From NCBI GenBank assembly GCA_017642335.1, contig JAGCPF010000063.1:112959-176958 (forward strand): a stretch of 64,000 bases of DNA, read 5' to 3'. The notes beneath the pieces were generated by a model that was given only the letters and a program-made list of their open reading frames with translations, was not told the DNA's origin and searched no databases. Every line of letters begins with the position of its first letter. The first letter of the stretch is position 1. Of this stretch, positions 32,915 to 39,911 are shown piece by piece. A program made the translations under genes and the position numbers. The stretch comes from Fibrobacter sp. Its GTDB lineage: Bacteria > Fibrobacterota > Fibrobacteria > Fibrobacterales > Fibrobacteraceae.

Positions 32915-33445
32915 ATGAAATCTAATGTTGCAGCCGATTTGCCTATTGTGGAAGTTCCCTTGGAATTGCGTGGTTTGTCCGACGAAGAAATCGTCAGAAA
33001 CTCCGAATCAGGGGGAGAAAGATCGTATCGTGCCCGTCCTTCGAAAAAGGAACGTATCCTGCGTAAATTGAATGCCGAAGCGGCCAAAATGAGGAAGATT
33101 GCCTCGGATTATGGTGAAAACAGGATAAATAGGCCAATTTCGATGGCTGCATCGCTTCCGATGCCCAAGATTCGCGACTTCGTGCAGGGTGCCGGAAAGT
33201 CTGCTTCCTACGCTGAAAAGCTCGATGCTGCCGCGAAGAGGCCTGTTCCCGCCGTTCCGGCGGCAAACACGGCCTCCCAGAAGCCGGCGGTGCCGCCGCG
33301 CCCGGTGACCGGGCGCGTGCTGAAGTCGTCTTTCTGTGGCAAAATGGGCTTCACGTTCAAGGCCCAGGCCGTTCCCGAGAAGAAGGCCGAGCCGGCTCCT
33401 GCCGCTAAACGCGGCCGCGGCAGACCCCGCAAGAATCCGCTCTAG
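32915..33445 (+). CDS. Basic protein with C-terminal AT-hook
   Basis: A 176-residue protein with no recognised enzyme domain. The N-terminal third is mixed charged helix (PLELRGLSDEEIVRNSE, SKKERILRKLNAEAAKMRKI). The middle is Ala/Pro-rich. Near residue 135-150 is a GRVLKSSFCGKMGFTFKA segment. The C-terminus is KRGRGRPRKNPL, an AT-hook (GRP core), which binds the minor groove of AT-rich DNA. An AT-rich stretch with TTGACA (32802-32807) lies upstream. A nucleoid or regulatory role is inferred only from the hook. The inverted-repeat array follows 70 bases downstream. Confidence 0.75.
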   Translation: MKSNVAADLPIVEVPLELRGLSDEEIVRNSESGGERSYRARPSKKERILRKLNAEAAKMRKIASDYGENRINRPISMAASLPMPKIRDFVQGAGKSASYAEKLDAAAKRPVPAVPAANTASQKPAVPPRPVTGRVLKSSFCGKMGFTFKAQAVPEKKAEPAPAAKRGRGRPRKNPL

Positions 33446-33515
33446 CTGCGATTTGCGCTAAAACTCGTCCTTATTTGTAATAAAGTAATCTAACATGGCG
33501 TCTTTTTTCTCGCTG

Positions 33516-33735
33516 TTACATACTAAAACAGAGTTTTTGGGCGCTTTAGTATGTAAAAAAGGCTTTAAATCATTCGAAAACGTGCGAAAAACGCCTCGTC
33601 AGGCATGCTTTTGGGGGTGAAATGGCTGTTTTTTCACTGGAATTACATACTAGATTCTCCCAAAAGGGCATTTAGTATGTAGAATTCAAAAAACGTTACA
33701 TACTAAAGGCGGGATTTTTCGTCTTTGCTATGTAA
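33516..33735. repeat. Array of three inverted-repeat units TTACATACTAAA-N16-TTTAGTATGTAA
   Basis: Left arms lie at 33516-33527 (TTACATACTAAA), 33643-33654 (TTACATACTAGA) and 33696-33707 (TTACATACTAAA). The matching right arms lie at 33545-33556 (TTTAGTATGTAA), 33671-33682 (TTTAGTATGTAG) and 33724-33735 (TTTGCTATGTAA). Each unit is 40-41 bases with a 16-17 base centre. Arms are near-identical while centres differ. The third unit overlaps the 3' end of the gene at 33703, whose TAG stop lies in the left arm. The 86 bases between units 1 and 2 show no clear feature. Confidence 0.85.
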
Positions 33736-33915
33736 ATTGGGCGTTTTGCCCGCTAAATTACGCGTTTTGCCGGGCTTGCTGGGCTTCTTTTCGGTGTCAT
33801 CACGCAGAGGGAACACGTATTTCCCGTACAGGACGCAGCCTGCGTCCCCAGGACAGCATTCCTTCTTCCTCTTGTCGCAGAAGGTCTCGCGCAAATATTT
33901 GCATTCCCAGCTCAT
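33703..33915 (-). CDS. Small Cys-rich protein of unknown function
   Basis: A 70-residue protein. The first ~40 residues carry five cysteines (MSWECKYLRETFCDKRKKEC, then CPGDAGCVLYGKYVF), which could bind a metal or cluster. The remaining 30 residues are Lys/Pro/Ser-rich and look unstructured. I recall similar short proteins with a start like WECKY and a GCVLYGK motif in other bacteria, so it is likely real. The 3' end runs into the inverted-repeat array, and the stop codon is provided by the TTTAG of an arm. Confidence 0.6.
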   Translation of the reverse strand: MSWECKYLRETFCDKRKKECCPGDAGCVLYGKYVFPLRDDTEKKPSKPGKTRNLAGKTPNLHSKDEKSRL

Positions 33916-34029
33916 GTCCGCTAATTTAACAAAGTCCCTGCCGCAAAGCGTAGGGCTTGGCTGCTTTTCTTCTTATAAATCGGTTTTTGCTATTGGCCTT
34001 TCATCTTATGTCTATTTATATTTTGCAAT

Positions 34030-36003
34030 ATGAGATATGGTGATATTTCCTCTTTCCAGTCGGGCGTAGCCGTCCCGCTGTTCAGCTTGCGCAGCCATGC
34101 AAGCATCGGCATCGGCGACTTCCTCGACCTGATTCCCCTGGCCCGCTGGGCTTCCCTTTGCAACTTCGATATTATCCAGTTGCTGCCGGTGAACGATACT
34201 GGTTCCGAATCGAGCCCTTACAGCGCTCGGAGTGCATTCGCGTTGAACCCCGCGTTCATCAACATCCAGTCGGTTGCCGGTTCGTCCGCCTTCGAGGGCG
34301 AAATCAACGAGGCGAAGGAATCTTTCGAGAAGTCCGACCGCGTGGAGTATTACCGCGTGACCACCTGGAAGCGCGCCATTCTCCGCAAGATTTTCGATAA
34401 CTCTTACGACCAGATTCGCCACGACAAGGCGCTTACGACCTGGATCGAACGCAACGAATGGGCCAAGCCCTATTGCGTTTACTGTACGCTCAAACAGCAG
34501 AACAACGAAGCCAGTTGGAAGGACTGGAGCGACTACCGTGACCCGGATGCCGAGCAGGTGGGCAAACTCTGGACGAAGTTCCGCAAGGATTGCCTCTACC
34601 ACGCCTGGATGCAGTATGTTGCCGAGATGCAGTTCTGCACGGCCGTGAGCGAAGTTTCCCAGATGGGCTTGCATATCAAGGGCGACATCCCCATCCTCAT
34701 CAACGAGGACAGCGCCGACGTGTGGGCCGACCGCAAGTATTTCTCGCTGGCCGACAGGGCGGGCGCCCCTCCCGACATGTTCAGCTACGCCGGCCAGAAC
34801 TGGGGCTTCCCCACGTACCGCTGGGATGTCATCGAGAAGGACAACTTCTCCTGGTGGCGCAAGCGCCTGGCGCAGGCGAGCAAGTTCTACCATGCGTACC
34901 GCATTGACCACGTGCTTGGTTTTTTCCGCATCTGGACGATTCCGGAGCAGGAAGTCACGGGAATCCTCGGCCATTTCGAACCGTCTGTACCGCTGACCTG
35001 GGACGTGCTTCATGGCGCCGGGTTCTGCAGGCAGTCCCTGGAATACCTGCGCAACCCGAACTATTCCGTCGACCAGCTTCGCGGATTCTTGGGTGACGAC
35101 ACGGAACGCCTCGTGGCGAAGTGCTTCGAGAACCTGCCCAGCACGACCGACCGCTTTATCTTGCGCGACGAGTATTCTTCTGAAAAGCAGATTTTGGCGA
35201 TGGAGGAACCGCAGGCTGTCAAGGACGCCATGCTGCGCGTCTACTGGAACCGCGTGTTCATCCCCACCGGCAGCGACGACGTGTTCTACCCGTATTGGTA
35301 CTGGTACAACCAGCCGGTGCTCTACACGCTGCCCCAAAACGAGCAGGACAAACTGCACGACATCATCCATGCGAATGAACATGCACAGAATGCCCTCTGG
35401 GAACAGAATGCCATGAAGCTCCTTTCTGTGCTTGCCAACGAGACGGACATGCTCGTGTGTGCCGAGGACCTCGGTGCCGTGCCTCCGTGCGTCCCGACGG
35501 TTTTGAACAAGCTGAACATTCTTTCCCTGCGCATCGAACGCTGGGCCCGCAACTGGAACGTGCAATATTCTCCGTATTACGATATGGAGGAATACCCGCG
35601 CCTTTCCGTTTGCACGACGAGCTGCCACGACACCTCGACGCTTCGCGGCCTGTGGAAGGAACCGGATTTCGACAAGAATCTGTACTGGTCCCATGCGCAC
35701 CAGATGGGCTCCGCCCCGGACGAACTCACTCCGCCTGTGGTCCGCAACATCCTTACGCACGTGTTTTCCACGAACAGTTTGTTCTGCATCTTGCCTATCC
35801 AGGACTATTTCGCGCTGTCGTCGACGCTTTCTGCCGGCAACCCCGAAAACGAGCGCATCAACGTGCCCGGAACGGTCGGTGGCAACAACTGGACTTACCA
35901 GCTGCCCTGCCTTGTAGACGAACTGCTCAAGCTGACGTCGCTTTCTTCCGAAATCAGGAAACTGGTCGACGAGCGCAAGCGCCGCGCGATGTGGAAAATT
36001 TAG
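34030..36003 (+). CDS. malQ: 4-alpha-glucanotransferase (amylomaltase, GH77)
   Basis: A 657-residue GH77 enzyme that transfers alpha-1,4-glucan segments. The nucleophile Asp is in YRIDHVLGFFRIW, the acid/base Glu in VCAEDLGAVPPCV, and the third Asp in TSCHDTSTLRG. IIQLLPVNDTGSESSPYSARS and RINVPGTVGGNNWTYQLP are also typical. There is no N-terminal starch-binding extension, so it is the shorter bacterial form. It is followed after a repeat-filled gap by a GH13 enzyme, together serving glycogen or maltodextrin metabolism. Convergent relative to the small Cys-rich gene upstream is not the case: the two are divergent. Confidence 0.93.
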   Translation: MRYGDISSFQSGVAVPLFSLRSHASIGIGDFLDLIPLARWASLCNFDIIQLLPVNDTGSESSPYSARSAFALNPAFINIQSVAGSSAFEGEINEAKESFEKSDRVEYYRVTTWKRAILRKIFDNSYDQIRHDKALTTWIERNEWAKPYCVYCTLKQQNNEASWKDWSDYRDPDAEQVGKLWTKFRKDCLYHAWMQYVAEMQFCTAVSEVSQMGLHIKGDIPILINEDSADVWADRKYFSLADRAGAPPDMFSYAGQNWGFPTYRWDVIEKDNFSWWRKRLAQASKFYHAYRIDHVLGFFRIWTIPEQEVTGILGHFEPSVPLTWDVLHGAGFCRQSLEYLRNPNYSVDQLRGFLGDDTERLVAKCFENLPSTTDRFILRDEYSSEKQILAMEEPQAVKDAMLRVYWNRVFIPTGSDDVFYPYWYWYNQPVLYTLPQNEQDKLHDIIHANEHAQNALWEQNAMKLLSVLANETDMLVCAEDLGAVPPCVPTVLNKLNILSLRIERWARNWNVQYSPYYDMEEYPRLSVCTTSCHDTSTLRGLWKEPDFDKNLYWSHAHQMGSAPDELTPPVVRNILTHVFSTNSLFCILPIQDYFALSSTLSAGNPENERINVPGTVGGNNWTYQLPCLVDELLKLTSLSSEIRKLVDERKRRAMWKI

Positions 36004-36155
36004 AGGCTTTTGAGTGACGAGGTCGCTCGTAAACTCGCTTTGAGGTCGCTTCGCTCTGGGCAAAAGACCTCAAGGGAACCGGATGCGACCAAACTCACGC
36101 CATATACCTCAAAGGGGCGAAGCCCCGACCTCATACCTCGAACCTCGTAGCTCCT
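36004..36155. repeat. Degenerate ACCTC repeats and CGAA palindromes between malQ and the GH13 gene
   Basis: GAGGTCGC and its complement GACCTC recur (GAGGTCGCTCG, GAGGTCGCTTCGC, GACCTCAAGG, ATACCTCAAAG, GACCTCATACCTCGAACCTCG). TTGAGGTC pairs with GACCTCAA, and GGGGCGAAGCCCC forms a hairpin. No gene or terminator is evident. Confidence 0.6.
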
Positions 36156-37415
36156 ATGTTTTCTCCCGCCTGGGTCAAAGACGCTGTTTTCTATCAGATT
36201 TTTCCGGACCGGTTTTGCCGCAGTCCAAAGTACAATGCCGTAGGCAAGTTTGTCGATTGGGATAGCAAGCCCACTCGCTCGAACATGTTCGGTGGGAATC
36301 TCGCGGGCATTGAAGACAAACTTGAATATATCAAGGGGCTCGGTGCGACGGCGCTTTACCTGTGCCCGATTTTCAAGAGCAATTCCAACCACCGCTACCA
36401 TACGGTGGACTACTTCGAAATCGACCCGGTGCTCGGCACTTTGGAGGACTTTGACCGCCTCGTGAAAAAAGTGCACAAGCTCGGGATGCGCATCATTCTG
36501 GACGGTGTGTTCAACCACTGCTCTCGCGGATTCTTCCAGTTCAACAGCCTCATGGAACTCGGCGAAGATTCCCCGTACAGGGACTGGTTCCATGTGCATT
36601 CTTGGCCAATACACGCCTACTCGGGCAAGCCCAATTACGAATGTTGGTGGAACTACCCGGCGCTCCCCAAGTTCAATACAAACTGTTCCGACGTACGCGA
36701 ATACCTTTTCTCCGTCGCCGAATACTGGACCAAGCGCGGTATTGACGGCTGGCGCCTCGACGTGCCCAACGAAATCGACGACGATAGCTTTTGGCAGGAA
36801 TTCCGCCGCCGCGTGAAGACCATCAATAAAGACGCCTATATCGTCGGTGAAATCTGGGATGCCCCGGAACGCTGGCTCAAAGGCGACCAGTTCGATGGCG
36901 TGATGAATTACGTTTTCCGTAAAGCGGTGATGCAGTACCTTTTTGACGAGAAGCCGATTTCGACAGAAGAATTCTGCAAGCGACTCCAGGCGGCATTCCC
37001 CGAAGGCCGCGGCGACATGCCCATGAACCTGCTCGGGAGTCACGATACCACGCGCCTGATGTCGCAGCCCTGCACCAGCTGGGAACGCATCAAGCTCGCG
37101 CTCACGCTGCTGTTCTTTATGCCGGGGGCACCTTGCATTTACTACGGTGAAGAACTAGGGATACACGGGGGCAAGGATCCCGACAACCGCCGGAGTATCC
37201 CGTGGGATAAGTTGCCCGAAATGCAGGAAAAGCCGGTGTATGCGCTAGTGCAGGAACTTACCCGGATGCGCCAGGATAACCCAGTCCTTCGCGACGGCAA
37301 GATGGAAATTACCTGCGACGGAGAAGGCTTCACTGTCGTGCGAACCCTCGGTAAAAAGAAAATGACGCTTGCCGTTGATTCAACTCGATTTGATTTTTTG
37401 CTGGAAAAGTTATAG
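36156..37415 (+). CDS. GH13 alpha-glucan hydrolase (cyclomaltodextrinase/neopullulanase-like)
   Basis: A 419-residue alpha-amylase superfamily enzyme. The four conserved regions are LDGVFNH, GWRLDVPNEI (nucleophile Asp), VGEIWD (acid/base Glu) and LLGSHDTTR. YQIFPDRF at the start and the IYYGEELG, RRSIPWD segments fit GH13_20-like maltodextrin enzymes. The N-terminal CBM34-type domain is missing, so it starts directly with the barrel. There is no signal peptide; it is cytoplasmic, probably acting with MalQ on internal glycogen or maltodextrins. The C-terminal beta domain is short. Confidence 0.9.
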   Translation: MFSPAWVKDAVFYQIFPDRFCRSPKYNAVGKFVDWDSKPTRSNMFGGNLAGIEDKLEYIKGLGATALYLCPIFKSNSNHRYHTVDYFEIDPVLGTLEDFDRLVKKVHKLGMRIILDGVFNHCSRGFFQFNSLMELGEDSPYRDWFHVHSWPIHAYSGKPNYECWWNYPALPKFNTNCSDVREYLFSVAEYWTKRGIDGWRLDVPNEIDDDSFWQEFRRRVKTINKDAYIVGEIWDAPERWLKGDQFDGVMNYVFRKAVMQYLFDEKPISTEEFCKRLQAAFPEGRGDMPMNLLGSHDTTRLMSQPCTSWERIKLALTLLFFMPGAPCIYYGEELGIHGGKDPDNRRSIPWDKLPEMQEKPVYALVQELTRMRQDNPVLRDGKMEITCDGEGFTVVRTLGKKKMTLAVDSTRFDFLLEKL

Positions 37416-37446
37416 ATTCTATTTAGGACCATTGCCAGGGGTATTT

Positions 37447-39738
37447 ATGAGGCGCTTTTTTATTGATTGTGCTTTTCTTGCTTTGCCAGTTTTGTTGGCC
37501 GCATGCAGCGAGGATTTCTACAATTCCGGTTTGATGGAAGATGTTCCTGAAACGGATATTGTCGTTACTACGTTTGATGATTTGCCGGTTCACAGTTTGG
37601 CTGTGACGTCTACGGAATCATCCTCCAGCGTAAACAAGAAAAAATCTTCTTCTAGCTTCAGCGAGAAAGAATCCTCCAGCAATTCTGAATGCAATCCGGA
37701 TTCTTCGGTACAAGATTCATCATCCAACTGTTCTGGATGTAACCCTGATTCCACGGTAGAAGGTTCATCTTCCAGTAGTTCTGAATCTAGCCCTGATTCC
37801 TCGACGCACGACTCTCTCCAGGTACTCGAGTATGACTTCATCTCGGGTTATGCCCAAAAGGGCCCCTTCGCATCAGGCACAATCACGCTTTACGAGTTAG
37901 ACGATAAGACCTTTGCTAGGACTGGCAATATTTTTACTGGAAAAATTGCCAGCAAAAATGGCGACTTCCGCATAGATAGTGTGACTCTAAAAAGTCCGTA
38001 CGCCCTTCTTGAAGCCAAGGGCCTTTACTATAATGAGGTAACCGGCAAACAGTCGAACGACACGATTACCTTGAATGCGTTGATAGACTTTAGCAATCGA
38101 AAAAATGCAAATGTCAATTTGCTTACGCATCTGGAATACAAACGCGTCCTTTACTTGATGAAATCCGGAATCGAAATGTCTGCAGCAAAAAAACAGGCGC
38201 AGACTGAGATTTTCAATGTGTTTAATATACAGGGCGAATTTGCAGCTTCGGAAGATTTTGACCTTTTGAAACCGAGTGATGGAACAAGGGAGCTTTTTGT
38301 TCTTAATGTGCTTATGCTCCATAATCTTAATGATACGGATTTTGCTAAGCTATTGACCCAATTTGCAAACGATATTGAAAAAGACGGTAAGTGGGACGAC
38401 GAAGTGACCAAGGCGAAAATTGCGGACTGGGCTCGTTTTGCATCATTGACATCAGGAAAAATCACAAACATTCGCATTATGTGGCAAAAAGCATTTGGTA
38501 GCACAATGTCTTATACTGTGAGAGACCGCATAGATAATTTCTGGTATGTAATCTACGGACTCGGGGATTGCGATTTCGAAAAGAAAGGTGTAATGGAACC
38601 TGTAAAGAATGAGTATAGTTCTGATTATGGTTCGGATGTACGTTTTATCTGTAGTATCAGCTATTGGCGTGAAGCAAGCGAAACAGATAAGGATACTTAC
38701 GGGTGGGAAGCGGGCGAAGATGGTGAACTTAGGAGGGGTGATTTCTACAAGACGGCGATGTATAAGTACGTGGGAAGTAGGTCCAGTGGCTTATGGAAAC
38801 CGGCCACGCATAACGATACAACTTTGGGGTTGAAAGGCTGCACGTATAACCGTTTGGGTGAAGTTGGTAAGGGTGTCGATGGATTCTACTATGTATGTGC
38901 TCCTCAAACAGTTGGATGGGATTGGATCAAAGCTGATGATGGTGTGGTAGCTGATCTTAATGGTGAATTGTGCACAGCCGAGAACGTCGGCAAGGTCATT
39001 AAGGGTGCGGTGACTAGCACAAACAGGTATTATTGCGCCGCAAACGGCTGGATTGACTTGATGGGGGAAAATAGTTGGTCTTTGAATGTGCCCAAGGAGG
39101 CTCGACTGAATCCAGATATTGCCTATGATAGCATCGTTGATTCCCGCGACGGCTTTGTTTACAAGACGGTGAAAATCGGGAATCAGGTCTGGATGGCTGA
39201 AAATCTGAATTATCGTGGCTCGAATGGCTGGCGTGCTGGCAATTTTTATGATTGGCTGAGCGCCATTGACTCGGCTGCTCTTGCGAACGATCCGGATAAT
39301 CCACAACGATGCAGTTCCGATAGAACCTGTTCTATTCCGGATACGGTGCAGGGGAGGTGTCCAGATGGTTGGCATTTGCCGACGAAAGAGGAGTGGGAGA
39401 CATTGTTCGATGCTGTTGGTGGACAATCAACTGCGGGAAAAATTTTGAGGTCGCAGTCTGGTTGGGAGGGCGATTCTGCTAACGGAACGGATGATTTTGG
39501 ATTCTCCGCGCTGCCTGCGGGTTTTGAGGAATTCTATTACGAGATTGTCGACATAGACGAGCTGCCTTATGGAAATTATGAACATCAGTTTAAAGGCGAA
39601 CACGCTTGCTTTTTTACCTCCACTGAAGATAGTAGATTTTCTGCTTACATCGTACTCATAATGAATACGCATGATAACGCGATTTTTTCTGGGAGAACCA
39701 AAAAAGATAGGTGCTCAGTCCGTTGCGTCAAGAATTGA
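37447..39738 (+). CDS. Large lipoprotein with Ser-rich repeats and a Fibrobacter major paralogous domain
   Basis: A 763-residue lipoprotein (signal ending LLAAC). Residues ~55-125 are imperfect repeats of SSS plus N/S-x-E-C-NPDSS units. Residues ~130-370 form a domain beginning SGYAQKGPFASGTITLYELD, with LNALIDFSNRKNANVNLLTHLE, found in my recollection in other Fibrobacter lipoproteins. Two Cys-bearing segments follow (LKGCTYNRLGEVGKGVDGFYYVC and LCTAENVGKVIKG). The C-terminal ~200 residues carry the TIGR02145-type domain: DGFVYKTVKIGNQVWMAENL, CPDGWHLPTKEEWETLFDAVGG, DDFGFSALPAGF and CSVRCVKN. The ATG at 37447 gives a proper signal peptide. Function unknown; surface location is likely. Confidence 0.85.
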   Translation: MRRFFIDCAFLALPVLLAACSEDFYNSGLMEDVPETDIVVTTFDDLPVHSLAVTSTESSSSVNKKKSSSSFSEKESSSNSECNPDSSVQDSSSNCSGCNPDSTVEGSSSSSSESSPDSSTHDSLQVLEYDFISGYAQKGPFASGTITLYELDDKTFARTGNIFTGKIASKNGDFRIDSVTLKSPYALLEAKGLYYNEVTGKQSNDTITLNALIDFSNRKNANVNLLTHLEYKRVLYLMKSGIEMSAAKKQAQTEIFNVFNIQGEFAASEDFDLLKPSDGTRELFVLNVLMLHNLNDTDFAKLLTQFANDIEKDGKWDDEVTKAKIADWARFASLTSGKITNIRIMWQKAFGSTMSYTVRDRIDNFWYVIYGLGDCDFEKKGVMEPVKNEYSSDYGSDVRFICSISYWREASETDKDTYGWEAGEDGELRRGDFYKTAMYKYVGSRSSGLWKPATHNDTTLGLKGCTYNRLGEVGKGVDGFYYVCAPQTVGWDWIKADDGVVADLNGELCTAENVGKVIKGAVTSTNRYYCAANGWIDLMGENSWSLNVPKEARLNPDIAYDSIVDSRDGFVYKTVKIGNQVWMAENLNYRGSNGWRAGNFYDWLSAIDSAALANDPDNPQRCSSDRTCSIPDTVQGRCPDGWHLPTKEEWETLFDAVGGQSTAGKILRSQSGWEGDSANGTDDFGFSALPAGFEEFYYEIVDIDELPYGNYEHQFKGEHACFFTSTEDSRFSAYIVLIMNTHDNAIFSGRTKKDRCSVRCVKN

Positions 39739-39911
39739 TTCCGCCGAGTAGGGCGCATCTTCCTAGAGTGCTTTTTTGTCAAAAGCGGGAAAAATGAGAT
39801 TTAAAGACGAGTTTTGCCGCATTCTCCCGGCTGTCGTCTTTAATCTTTCTGCTATTTTTCTATCTTTGACCCGCAACTAACGCGTATTAATGCCTTATTA
39901 AGGGATTGCAA

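Noticed and set aside
33516..33735. CRISPR array
   Set aside because: Arms alternate in orientation, units are unevenly spaced and centres are 16-17 bases, so there is no repeat-spacer regularity and no cas gene.
34012..36063. Long minus-strand open frame of 683 codons opposite malQ
   Set aside because: It mirrors the malQ gene, whose catalytic motifs are complete; the antisense product is His/Arg/Val-rich shadow sequence. The same holds for the long antisense frames opposite secDF, gyrB, ctpA, the DEAD-box gene and the SNF2 gene.
39745..39780. Terminator after the lipoprotein at 37447 (T run after GAGTGC)
   Set aside because: A T run is present but I could not pair a stable stem in front of it.
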